Shown here one piece after another: positions 1 to 8,161 of a DNA stretch of 64,000 bases. The notes beneath the pieces are model-generated. The model was not told where the DNA came from. It worked only from the letters and a program-made list of their open reading frames with translations, and searched no databases. Every line of letters starts with the position of its first letter. Positions within the stretch are counted from its first letter, which is position 1. The stretch covers positions 1 through 64,000 of the forward strand of contig NZ_CP098416.1 in assembly GCF_023702125.1 (NCBI RefSeq), given 5' to 3'. The stretch comes from Halorubrum hochsteinianum. Lineage in GTDB: Archaea > Halobacteriota > Halobacteria > Halobacteriales > Haloferacaceae. A program made the position numbers and the translations under genes.

Positions 1-47
1 AAACGACCAAAACGAACGAAACGAACATAACGAGCGAAACGAAGATA
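1..47. promoter_or_regulatory. CGAAACGA-rich repeat upstream of parA, candidate partition site
   Basis: The 47 bases before parA are almost entirely built of overlapping ACGAACGAAACGA / ACGAGCGAAACGAAG units. The same 17-nt string AACGAGCGAAACGAAGA recurs inside the downstream partner gene (1020-1036). Such iterated motifs flanking par genes commonly serve as centromere or autorepression sites; the function here is inferred from position and repetition only. Confidence 0.45.
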
Positions 48-866
48 ATGACCGACACCAATACAGCACGAATCACGGTGGCGAATCAGAAGGGCGGCGC
101 GGGGAAGACAACCGACGTCATTCATACTGGCGGCGCACTCGCCGCCCGAGGCCACGATGTCCTCCTGGTCGATATCGACTACCACGGGGGACTCACCTGC
201 TCGCTTGGCTACAACGATCTGTACTACGATACCGACCGTACAACGCTGTTCGACGTCCTCGACTTCGATCAGATGGAGTCGGTAAACGACATCATCGTCG
301 AGCACAAGGAATTCGACATCCTCCCCGCGAGCGAGAAGCTCGCGAACAACAAGAACATCCAGACGTTGCTTGAGGCGCCGAAAAGTCGCGAGCGGTTGGA
401 GATGACTCTCGACGAACTCGAGAAGGACTACGACTACATCATCGTCGACACGCCGCCATCCCTGAACGTCCTCACTGACAATGCCCTCGTCGCGACCGGC
501 AACGTCGTCATCCCCGTCATTCCCGAGAAGCTCAACGCCAACAGCCTCCAGATTTTCGCCAAGCAGCTGAGTTCCCTCGAACAGGCGTACGGAGACATCA
601 ATCGGATCGCGATTGTCTGTAACCGTGTCGAGCAGAACGCCGAACACCGCGACACCATCGAGGAGATCAAGTCGGCGTACTCCCTTCCAGTGTTCGAGAT
701 CCCGAAGCGGACCGACCTCTCTCAGTCGATTGGCGAGGGGGTGTCCGTCTTTGGCTTCGGTAAGGAGAACCAGCGCGTCGAGGATGCACGCGACCTGTTC
801 AACGAGATCGCCGACCTGTTCGACGAGACGTTTGAGAAGACCGCACCTGAGGAGGTGGAAGCATGA
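48..866 (+). CDS. parA: ParA/Soj-family partition ATPase
   Basis: A 272-residue deviant Walker ATPase of the ParA/MinD class, which pairs with a DNA-bound partner to segregate plasmid copies along the nucleoid. The deviant Walker A motif KGGAGKTT is at residues 15-22, the Walker A' aspartates are in VDID (42-44), and the Walker B-type YIIVDTPP is near residue 130. The usual DPQG after Walker A' reads DYHG here, a mild divergence. The stop overlaps the next start (ATGA at 863-866), so the two genes are translationally coupled like a parAB pair. The start ATG follows a repeat-rich leader directly. Family assignment is firm; the plasmid role is inferred from the neighbours. Confidence 0.93.
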   Translation: MTDTNTARITVANQKGGAGKTTDVIHTGGALAARGHDVLLVDIDYHGGLTCSLGYNDLYYDTDRTTLFDVLDFDQMESVNDIIVEHKEFDILPASEKLANNKNIQTLLEAPKSRERLEMTLDELEKDYDYIIVDTPPSLNVLTDNALVATGNVVIPVIPEKLNANSLQIFAKQLSSLEQAYGDINRIAIVCNRVEQNAEHRDTIEEIKSAYSLPVFEIPKRTDLSQSIGEGVSVFGFGKENQRVEDARDLFNEIADLFDETFEKTAPEEVEA

Positions 867-1270
867 CCGACGGCTGGGGCGATGCTTCCGGCATCGAGGG
901 CAACTACGAAGAGGAGGATGATGAGGCCGATTCCGCCGAAACGAGTGAGGTGAATGAAACGGTGGAAACCAGTTCGTCGACCGAAACGACCGAATCGACT
1001 TCAACGAGTGAAACGAACGAAACGAGCGAAACGAAGACGAACATCAAGGACGAGTGGAACGGACGAACGATCTACATTCCCGACGATGTCCTTGACGAGA
1101 TGGAGGATACCTACCTCGAGTCCCAGCTGAAGCTCCGCAAGGCGGGCCAGGACGAGTTCAAGAAGAACCGCCACTTCTACCCGCTACTCGTCCAGTTCGG
1201 TGTTGAGGCGCTCTCTGAGGCGGATGCCGAGGAAATCCAGGCTCGACTTTCTGAGCTGGGTGGCAAATAA
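863..1270 (+). CDS. Partner of ParA, acidic linker plus small C-terminal domain
   Basis: A 135-residue protein coupled to parA by an ATGA overlap, in the place of a ParB/centromere-binding protein. The N-terminal half is a low-complexity Ser/Thr/Glu stretch (residues about 10-55, with repeated TNETSET-like units). A compact basic/acidic C-terminal part follows (WNGRTIYIPDDVLDEM onward), resembling the small DNA-binding domains of haloarchaeal ParA partners. The low-complexity region is encoded by the same ACGAACGAAACGAGCGAA repeat as the parA leader, so the coding sequence may double as a binding site. No canonical ParB motif (GERRxR) is visible, so the name stays generic. Confidence 0.7.
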   Translation: MTDGWGDASGIEGNYEEEDDEADSAETSEVNETVETSSSTETTESTSTSETNETSETKTNIKDEWNGRTIYIPDDVLDEMEDTYLESQLKLRKAGQDEFKKNRHFYPLLVQFGVEALSEADAEEIQARLSELGGK

Positions 1271-1398
1271 CTCCTAGAATGAAAAATATATCAAGACAAA
1301 TGCTCTTAATGTGTGCGGTGGTCATGAGATCCCGAGATAAATCTCAATTGGGTGACTCGACCGTGTTCCCCCGAGCGTTGACGGCTGATAGTCACTTC

Positions 1399-1815
1399 TC
1401 AATACTTGTAAGCCGTAAATCCAAGCTCAGTTAGGGAGATATCCCACTTATCCGGATTCCAAACCGCGCCACATTCCTTACACTCAAACTTTTCCTCTTT
1501 GATAACAACGTTTGCTGCTTCGGAATGGGCCTTCGTAAGATGCTCGCTCAAACTTTGCAGGACTCCAGACTCTGAGTGCTTTACCTTGTTTAACGCTTTT
1601 CCACCCTCTGCAGCATCAGAGAGGCGTGAGCTGAATTTAGCGATATCCGCTCTCGCAAGTGAATTCGCGATTATGTATAACGCCTTCATATGAGCGGTAT
1701 GGGAAGAAAGGGCGTTCCAACCCACGAATGGGTCTGTTCCACACTTCGGACACCTGCCAAAATGCTCGTTCAACTCCTTCCAAGCCTGTTTCGTCTCCGG
1801 TGCGTGAGGCCCCAT
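1399..1815 (-). CDS. Hypothetical zinc-binding protein with two CxxC pairs
   Basis: About 138 residues from the ATG at 1815; a GTG at 1836 in the same frame is an alternative start. A CPKCG pair sits near the N-terminus and a CKECG pair near the C-terminus, separated by a helical region rich in Ala, His and Lys, so the four cysteines could hold one zinc. An AAATATTTTAA box at about 1842-1852 on the minus strand is at a suitable distance for a leaderless or near-leaderless transcript. The gene stands alone and converges with the par genes. I do not recognise the family and propose no function. Confidence 0.6.
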   Translation of the reverse strand: MGPHAPETKQAWKELNEHFGRCPKCGTDPFVGWNALSSHTAHMKALYIIANSLARADIAKFSSRLSDAAEGGKALNKVKHSESGVLQSLSEHLTKAHSEAANVVIKEEKFECKECGAVWNPDKWDISLTELGFTAYKY

Positions 1816-1836
1816 CACCACCAGGATTGCTGTCAC

Positions 1837-2343
1837 GGCGTTAAAATATTTCGCACGACGTGATCTCCCTCTACATAACCACCAACACCACAGCTTCGGC
1901 GCACCGCACGATTTCCCCCATGATCACACCCCCAGCGCTAGCTAGTTCTAACGGCTCTATCCCTTCAATTACCATTTACTAACTCGCTGCCGGTGGGCCC
2001 ATCTCTTCACAGAGCCCACCACGACAGTAGTTGAGACTGGCGTTCTCAATGCATACGGTCCTCGAATCTCTTTGTGGCTCTGAGTACTCGTCACCCACTA
2101 TTGGCTTCGTTATTATCGTCGCTTTCACATCGAACACATGTCACGGTGAGTGATGAACACCCCTTCAAGCATATTCATCGGTCGAGACCCCTTCGAGAAC
2201 ACGAGCGAGGAAAGTCTCGAGACCGTAGTTGTGGACGCTGGTAATTTCACAATACAAATAGTACTGCTAACAGTGAGATCTCGACACGAGATACAACGGC
2301 CACAGAATTAGATGTGTCTAAACCCCATTTTCGATGGAAACTT
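1837..2343. other. Gene-free stretch of about 500 bases
   Basis: No open frame with haloarchaeal codon use is visible. The stretch holds the divergent promoter of the gene to the left and a small hairpin (2031-2049) that has a second copy at 44895-44923. Otherwise it is unremarkable, moderately AT-rich sequence. Confidence 0.5.
2025..2053. repeat. 29-nt hairpin repeat, copy 1 (TTGAGA...TCTCAA)
   Basis: CAGTAGTTGAGACTGG followed by a hairpin closing arm and CAATGCA. A copy at 44895-44923 matches at 25 of 29 positions; all four differences fall in one block at 2041-2044. Both copies can fold (TTGAG/CTCAA arms). Function unknown. Confidence 0.5.
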
Positions 2344-2355
2344 CTATACTTTTAG
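2344..2355 (+). promoter_or_regulatory. TATA-like box of the metal transporter operon
   Basis: CTATACTTTTAG is centred about 28 nt before the ATG at 2378, the spacing expected for a leaderless haloarchaeal transcript. Confidence 0.5.
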
Positions 2356-2377
2356 TCCCATCACCGACTAGCCGACG

Positions 2378-3445
2378 ATGGACGACACGACGCAGTCGAA
2401 ATCGAAGCACAGTCTCTCGCGCAGAAAAGCCCTCGCTGGCGGTGCGGGGCTCCTCGCCACCGGTCTCGCTGGATGTACGAGCATGGGCGGTGGCAACGGC
2501 GAGGGGGCGAACGGGGACGGTCCCACGCTCACCGTCGCGTCCTTCTTCAGTTTCTACGACTTCGCACGGAATATCGTCGACGGGACGCCACTACAGGTCG
2601 AGAACCTCGTGCCGACGGGACTCCACGGCCACGGCTGGCAGCCGAGTGCCGAAATTACCCAGCGCATCATCGAGTCGGACGCGTTCCTCCACGTCGGTCC
2701 GGGCTTCCAGCCGTGGGCAGACCGCGCGATTCAGACGCTCGAAGACGACAACATCGACGTGCATCTCATCAACGCCCGCGAAGGCGTCGACCTGCTCCCA
2801 CTCGCGGAGACGCTCGACCCCGAAGAGGAGGGTGTCGGCGAAGGGCAGGGGCTCGACCCCCACTTTTGGCTCGACCCACAGCGGGCGAAGATATCGGTCG
2901 ACAACATCGCCGAAGGGATGGCCGAAATCGCCCCGGACCACGAAAGCGCGCTCATGGACAACGCCGAGACGTACAAGGCAGACGTTCTCGAACAGGTCAG
3001 ACAGGATTTCCAGGCCATGTTCGAGGAGTCCGACCGTGACGTGGTGCAACTGGCCGCGCACAACGCCTTCCAGTACTGGGCCGACGCGTACGGTACCGAA
3101 ATGCGCCCACTCGTGACGAACCTCGCCGCCAGCGGCAACGTCGCCCCCGAAGACATCACCGAAGCCCAGCAGGTCATCAAGGAGAACGACATCAGCTACA
3201 TCGCCAACGGCGTCTTCGAAGCCCGTCGCCCGGCGGTCCAACTCATCGAGGAGACTCAGGCAGAGGCGTACTTCCCGGTGACGCCCTACGCGGGCGTCCG
3301 CGAGGACTGGGTCGAGAACAACTGGGGATACAAGGAGGTCGCCTACCAGATCAACAAACCCACTCTCGAAATCTGTCTCGGTAACAAGACCCCCGAGGAA
3401 GCTGGCCCCGACGGCTGGACAGACCAGTGGATGAACTTCGAGTGA
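2378..3445 (+). CDS. Metal ABC transporter substrate-binding lipoprotein (ZnuA-like)
   Basis: A 355-residue cluster A-I solute-binding protein that captures Zn2+ or Mn2+ outside the cell. It has a twin-arginine lipoprotein signal (RR at 15-16, lipobox cysteine C33), so it is exported folded and lipid-anchored. Likely metal-ligand histidines lie in LHGHGW, DPHFWLDPQ and AHNAFQYW, the usual positions for this family, and long helices typical of the fold separate the two lobes. It is first in an operon with an ATPase (7-nt gap) and a permease. A DtxR-type regulator downstream suggests control by metal status. Zn versus Mn cannot be decided from sequence. Confidence 0.9.
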   Translation: MDDTTQSKSKHSLSRRKALAGGAGLLATGLAGCTSMGGGNGEGANGDGPTLTVASFFSFYDFARNIVDGTPLQVENLVPTGLHGHGWQPSAEITQRIIESDAFLHVGPGFQPWADRAIQTLEDDNIDVHLINAREGVDLLPLAETLDPEEEGVGEGQGLDPHFWLDPQRAKISVDNIAEGMAEIAPDHESALMDNAETYKADVLEQVRQDFQAMFEESDRDVVQLAAHNAFQYWADAYGTEMRPLVTNLAASGNVAPEDITEAQQVIKENDISYIANGVFEARRPAVQLIEETQAEAYFPVTPYAGVREDWVENNWGYKEVAYQINKPTLEICLGNKTPEEAGPDGWTDQWMNFE

Positions 3446-3452
3446 TTGTTCG

Positions 3453-4232
3453 ATGAGTACACAGAACACCACGAGTTCGGCAAGTGGTCGGACCAGTCGT
3501 GAGCCGATCATCGACCTCTCCGACGTCGACTTCGGGTACACCGCCGCGACGGTCGTAGAGGACATCTCGCTGCGGATCGACCCCGGCGAGTACGTCGCGG
3601 TCGTCGGTCCCAACGGCTCGGGGAAGTCCACGCTGCTGAAGCTGATGCTCGGACTGTTAGAGCCGGACGAGGGGTCCGCCCGGCTGTTCGGCGAACCCTC
3701 GCACAAGTTCGACGACGGCTCGAGGCTCGGCTACGTCGCACAGCACGCCAGCGCCTCGAAGGAGATGCCGATCACCGTCCGCGAGGTCGTGAAGATGGGC
3801 CGGTTCCCACACGTCGGCTTCGGTCGCCTCTCCAGCGAGGACTGGGCCATCGTCGACGATGCGCTCGATACGGTCGGGATGAGCGCCTTCGCCAACCGCC
3901 GGGTGACCCAGCTGTCGGGCGGGCAGCGCCAACGGGCGTTCATCGCTCGGGCCCTCGCCAGTGAGGCCGATCTGCTCGTGCTCGACGAACCGACGGTCGG
4001 CGTGGACGCCGAATCCGTCGAGGCGTTCTACGAGCTGCTCGAAGCGCTCAACGACGACGGTATCACTGTTTTGCTAATCGAACACGACCTCGGGGCAGTC
4101 ACGGACAATGCCGACCGAGTCGTCTGTCTCAACGGGGAGATCTACTTCGACGGACCGACCGACGAGTTCGTCGAGAGCGACGCACTGTCCCGTGCGTTCG
4201 GTGCCGCCGCCGCATTGGGTGATCGTCGATGA
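3453..4232 (+). CDS. Metal ABC transporter ATP-binding protein (ZnuC-like)
   Basis: A 259-residue ABC ATPase that powers the metal importer from the cytoplasmic side. Walker A GPNGSGKST is at 52-60, the Q-loop follows near residue 90 (YVAQH), the signature LSGGQRQR is near 154 and Walker B LLVLDEP near 175, with the switch histidine in LIEHD. Length and motif spacing are normal. It starts 7 nt after the substrate-binding protein and overlaps the permease by ATGA (4229-4232), so the three are made from one message. The family is clear; the substrate follows from the neighbours. Confidence 0.93.
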   Translation: MSTQNTTSSASGRTSREPIIDLSDVDFGYTAATVVEDISLRIDPGEYVAVVGPNGSGKSTLLKLMLGLLEPDEGSARLFGEPSHKFDDGSRLGYVAQHASASKEMPITVREVVKMGRFPHVGFGRLSSEDWAIVDDALDTVGMSAFANRRVTQLSGGQRQRAFIARALASEADLLVLDEPTVGVDAESVEAFYELLEALNDDGITVLLIEHDLGAVTDNADRVVCLNGEIYFDGPTDEFVESDALSRAFGAAAALGDRR

Positions 4233-5242
4233 GCGGGACGGTGGCTCCGGTCCCGCTCCAAGCGAGCGCGCTCGACACGGCACTGGCCCCGTTCTACTGG
4301 ATCCTCGAGGTCTGGTCGGGCTTGATGACGGAGCTATACAACGCGACGGGTATTGAGATACTCCAGTACGCCTTCATGCACCGGGCGCTATTGGTCGGCC
4401 TCTGTATCGGGGTGATGGCCCCGCTCATCGGGACGTTTCTCGTCCACCGCCAGCTGGCGCTCATCGGGGACGCGCTTGCACACACTGCGTTCGCAGGCGT
4501 CGCCGTCGGACTGTTCCTGAACGCGACCATCGATTTCGGTGTCACGCCGTATCTCACGGCTGTCGTCGTCGCGATGATCTCGGCGCTGTTCATCGAACTC
4601 ATCTCCGAGGTGACCGACGCCTACAACGACGTGTCGATGGCGATCGTCCTCTCGACGGGCTTTGCCCTGGGGACGACGCTCATCAGTATCAACGCTGGTG
4701 GCCTGGCTGTTGGCGTCGACCAGTACCTGTTCGGGAACCTCTCGACGGTCACCTCCCAGAGCGCGGCACTGCTCCTGGTCCTGTTTGCCATCATCGTCGC
4801 AGTGGTCGGAATCACCCGCAATCAGCTGTTGTACGTCACCTTCGACCAGACGGCCGCCGAGGTGTCGGGACTACCGGTGAAATGGTACAACCGCGTCGTG
4901 GTGATGTTGACCGCGATGGTCGTCGTAGGCGCGATGCAGATTATGGGGGTCATACTCGTGGCCGCGATGCTCGTCGTGCCCGTCGCCGGCGCGTCGCAGG
5001 TCTCTCGGAGCTTCAACGAATCGATACTCGTGTCAATCGTTCTCGCCGAAATCGCGGTCCTGGCCGGGATCGGTATCTCGTACTACGCGGGGACGATCGC
5101 GGGCGGGGTCATCGTCCTCACGGCGGTGGCGATCTACGTCGCCGCCGTCGTGCTTGGAAAACTCCAGACGGCCTTCGGTGAGGAGGAGACCCCTGAGATG
5201 GGAAGTATCGACATGGGGGAAGCCAGACCGAGTGACGACTGA
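4229..5242 (+). CDS. Metal ABC transporter permease (ZnuB/ABC-3 family)
   Basis: A 337-residue integral membrane protein of the ABC-3 family with about eight hydrophobic helices. It forms the channel for Zn2+/Mn2+ import with the preceding two proteins. The family-typical stretch PLIGTFLVHRQLALIGDALA is present after the second helix, and the glycine-rich helices MGVILVAAMLVVPVAGA are present later. The C-terminal tail is acidic and cytoplasmic, as is usual in haloarchaea. The start overlaps the ATPase stop. The operon is complete: binding protein, ATPase, permease. Confidence 0.92.
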   Translation: MSGTVAPVPLQASALDTALAPFYWILEVWSGLMTELYNATGIEILQYAFMHRALLVGLCIGVMAPLIGTFLVHRQLALIGDALAHTAFAGVAVGLFLNATIDFGVTPYLTAVVVAMISALFIELISEVTDAYNDVSMAIVLSTGFALGTTLISINAGGLAVGVDQYLFGNLSTVTSQSAALLLVLFAIIVAVVGITRNQLLYVTFDQTAAEVSGLPVKWYNRVVVMLTAMVVVGAMQIMGVILVAAMLVVPVAGASQVSRSFNESILVSIVLAEIAVLAGIGISYYAGTIAGGVIVLTAVAIYVAAVVLGKLQTAFGEEETPEMGSIDMGEARPSDD

Positions 5243-5307
5243 CGACCGCTTCCACGACGAACCCCTGCGGTGACCCGCGAAGTAACCGTTTGATCATCCC
5301 AGACGAA

Positions 5308-6027
5308 ATGAGTTCATCCGATTCTGACACCCCAGACGCGCCGGAGTCGTTGCCAGCGATCACGCCGAAGATGGAAGACTATCTCCGTCGCATCTACCGT
5401 CTCGAACAGGAGGCCGACGGCCGGGTGTCCAACTCGGAAATCGCCCAACAGCTCGGCGTCACCCAAGCTTCAGTGACGAGTATGCTGGGTACGCTCTCGA
5501 ATCGGGGGCTGATCGACTGGGAACAGTATCGCCCGGTTCGGCTCACGACCGAGGGCGAGGAACTCGCCCTCCGAGTGGTCCGCAGACACCGGCTCGCCGA
5601 GACGATGCTCGCGGAGCTGTTCGGGTACGCGATAAGCGAAGTCGACACCGAGGCCGACATCTTGGAACATCACCTCAGCGAGCGGCTCTGTCGAGAGATC
5701 GAACGGAAACTCGATATGCCAGAAACCGACCCACACGGTGATCCAATCCCCGACAGTAACCTTGACCTCCCTCAGTCAGAGAATGTTACCTCGCTAGTTG
5801 AAATTGAGGAATCGGCGAGTGTAGAAGTCACGCGGATCTTGACGCAGGATGACGAGGTACTAGAGTATCTCGTTTCGATCGGGCTGGAACCGACTGAACG
5901 CCTCCACCTCAACGAAATCACACCGATTGGAATGATGGTCGTTACTATCGGGGACGCAAGTGAACAGACAAGTCTTCCAAGAAGACTGGCCTCACAGATA
6001 CTGGTTTCGCCGCTGGATGACCAGTAA
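5308..6027 (+). CDS. DtxR-family metal-dependent transcriptional regulator
   Basis: About 239 residues from ATG 5308 (an upstream in-frame TTG at 5290 is less likely). A winged helix-turn-helix (MEDYLRRIYRLEQE ... TQASVTSMLGTLSNRGLI) is followed by a His/Glu-rich dimerisation and metal-binding domain (VVRRHRLAETML, LEHHLSERLC) and a C-terminal FeoA/SH3-like domain (SIGLEPTERLHLNEI). Proteins of this kind repress metal importers when Fe2+ or Mn2+ is bound. It lies 65 nt after the transporter operon and probably controls it. Codon use in the last third is AT-richer than the first two thirds. An IS-type transposase starts 8 nt after its stop, so the insertion may have altered the 3' end. Confidence 0.88.
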   Translation: MSSSDSDTPDAPESLPAITPKMEDYLRRIYRLEQEADGRVSNSEIAQQLGVTQASVTSMLGTLSNRGLIDWEQYRPVRLTTEGEELALRVVRRHRLAETMLAELFGYAISEVDTEADILEHHLSERLCREIERKLDMPETDPHGDPIPDSNLDLPQSENVTSLVEIEESASVEVTRILTQDDEVLEYLVSIGLEPTERLHLNEITPIGMMVVTIGDASEQTSLPRRLASQILVSPLDDQ

Positions 6028-6035
6028 CTCATACA

Positions 6036-7712
6036 GTGTTCGCGGATCACGAGTCTCGACGCACTGTCTTTCAACGAATCGCCCAACAGCCGTACGTGGA
6101 GTGGCCAGCTTATGACTCGACACCGCTGTACGATCGAACCTCGATCGCCGGGTTAGAATCGGATATTAGAGTCGTCTCAGGAGTCTGGTTTACGCACCCT
6201 GATCATAACTCACTCGAAGGGCTCGTCTGCGAACTTCCGATAGCCTACTTTAGATTTGGGGCACACGACTGCTACGGAAGTTCGACACGCTACGAGATGG
6301 CCACCCTCTTTCGAATGTTCGTGCTGAAAGAACTCTACGGGTGGGAGCACGAAACATCTCTCGTAGAATACCTCGATAGCAACTCCGGATTCTGCGAACG
6401 CCTAGGATTGGGGTCGGTCCCCAATCAATCGACACTGTGGCGCAGCTGGAACGAGCGCTTCACGCGAGATCTCCGCGAAACGGTCCAGAAAGCGGCTCGA
6501 ACGATTCTCATCAAAGCGCAGAACGCGGATGTCGCTGTACCACGGGAGCCAGACCGAACCCTTCCGGATCGAGGCGACGACGCTACTGGATCGGACCCTG
6601 ACGACCAGGCCCTCCTCGACAAAGCAGGGACGATTACAAAGCACGTCGATCGCGTCGTTTTCCCTGCGTTCTCGCTCAATCGTGGTGAGGGCTGTGAGAT
6701 CCCCGAGAACGCATACTGGGGCTTACAGACCTATCTCGGGCTCCGAGAGAACTTGGCAGCTAACGAGGGTGCTCGCAGCTTCATTCACGAGTCTACGCGT
6801 GATCGAACACCGCTCGGACACGGTCATCGCGACCAGATTCGTGACCTCCCTATCGAGCAGATTCGCGAGATGTACCGACAGGCGGTCCGACAGCTCATCG
6901 ACGAGGTCGCAGAGACGGAGGAGTTCTTCCGCGCAGGGATCGTCGCCATCGACATCACCGAAGCTGACCCCTTCACAGGCGACCGCACGGGTCACGAGGA
7001 GGAAATTATTGGGACGAAGGAGAAGACCGACGAGTACGCCTACCAGTGGGCCACAGTCCAGTTGGTCGGGAACGCTGTTCCGATAGTACTAGATGCCCGC
7101 CCAGTACGGAAAGGCGAGTCACGCGGGGAGATCGTCGAGGACTTACTGGATTCGGCTGAAGAGCTCGTCCACGTCGATAACGTGCTGATGGATCGGGAAT
7201 TCGACAGTCAGCACGTCCTGGAGATGCTCAGCCAGCGCGGACTCTCCTATATCGTCCCGAAGCGGATGCAGACCAGCGAGAAAGCCCAGGCCAAGCGGTT
7301 GCTCCAGCGCGACCAAGACCGATACGAGACCGGCCGGAAGCTCCATCTCGGCAAGAACGAATGGCACGAGACGACGCTGATCTACCGCCGGAAGCAGGAC
7401 TCCGAGCACGACGACCACCGGCAATACTCGGTGTTCATGACGAACTGCGGGAGTGGTCATCTCACGGAGTACGGGTATCGGTGGGAAATCGAGAGCGGCT
7501 ACCGATCGATAAAGCGGTTCATGGCCGCCACGACATCGAAAAACTTCGAGCTTCGATTCTTTTACTTCGCGTTCGCCTGTCTGCTGTACTCGATCTGGCG
7601 GGCAGTCGATCTACTCGTCCAGGTCGAGTTGACTGGCGAGTATAAGCACTCTCCGATGATTACAGCGGACAACACGCTGACGCTGCTGAAGAAGGAAACT
7701 GGAATCGGGTAG
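6036..7712 (+). CDS. IS4-superfamily DDE transposase
   Basis: A 558-residue transposase starting at GTG 6036. The IS4 hallmark Y-(2)-R-(3)-E-(6)-K is exact in YGYRWEIESGYRSIK near residue 485, supplying the catalytic Glu. The two catalytic Asp residues are probably in VAIDITEAD (about 305) and VLMDREFDS (about 385). The N-terminus (MATLFRMFVLKELYGW region) is the helical DNA-binding part. The frame is intact, so the element may be active. Exact ends are unclear: an imperfect pair ACCAGTAAC (6019-6027) / GTTCTGGT (7724-7731) is the best candidate, and it would place the DtxR stop codon inside the left end. Confidence 0.88.
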   Translation: MFADHESRRTVFQRIAQQPYVEWPAYDSTPLYDRTSIAGLESDIRVVSGVWFTHPDHNSLEGLVCELPIAYFRFGAHDCYGSSTRYEMATLFRMFVLKELYGWEHETSLVEYLDSNSGFCERLGLGSVPNQSTLWRSWNERFTRDLRETVQKAARTILIKAQNADVAVPREPDRTLPDRGDDATGSDPDDQALLDKAGTITKHVDRVVFPAFSLNRGEGCEIPENAYWGLQTYLGLRENLAANEGARSFIHESTRDRTPLGHGHRDQIRDLPIEQIREMYRQAVRQLIDEVAETEEFFRAGIVAIDITEADPFTGDRTGHEEEIIGTKEKTDEYAYQWATVQLVGNAVPIVLDARPVRKGESRGEIVEDLLDSAEELVHVDNVLMDREFDSQHVLEMLSQRGLSYIVPKRMQTSEKAQAKRLLQRDQDRYETGRKLHLGKNEWHETTLIYRRKQDSEHDDHRQYSVFMTNCGSGHLTEYGYRWEIESGYRSIKRFMAATTSKNFELRFFYFAFACLLYSIWRAVDLLVQVELTGEYKHSPMITADNTLTLLKKETGIG

Positions 7713-8161
7713 TGAGGCACTCTGTTCTGGTTAGCATGCCGTCTGAGTGGCTACGCTGCTGGAAGTCTCGAAAATCTGCCCATATAGTTGAATGTGTGAC
7801 AAGATTAGTCGCTTGGAGAGCCATCTGGGGCAGTTTCCGCTGACCAAATCGGTCAAATTCACGCATTACAGGCCTGCTAAACCCGGTGTAGTCTCAACTT
7901 CCCAACCACGAAATTCTGTATAGCGGTATAGAATATACACTTTCCGCTGGTTCGGTACTTCGGCGGTAAGGGCCTTCAGACCGACAAATTCTGTCGATAG
8001 TTGTGTTTACTAAGTGGTCTTGATTATTCCCGTAATCACGATCACTTTGAAGTACCCCGACGCCGTCGGTGAAGCACGAATGCTGCAACCGCCTCACGAC
8101 GGCGCTTCCCCTGGGGTAGAGGCACTGAGACCGGGCCCGCAGGACGGTGGAGGGCCGGTGG
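7713..8161. other. Gene-free stretch between transposase and integrase
   Basis: No convincing gene. It contains an AT-rich motif with repeated TATAG units (CTGTATAGCGGTATAGAATA at 7917-7936). Its position just upstream of an integrase gene makes it a candidate attachment or excision region, but no matching second copy is visible in the window. Confidence 0.35.
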
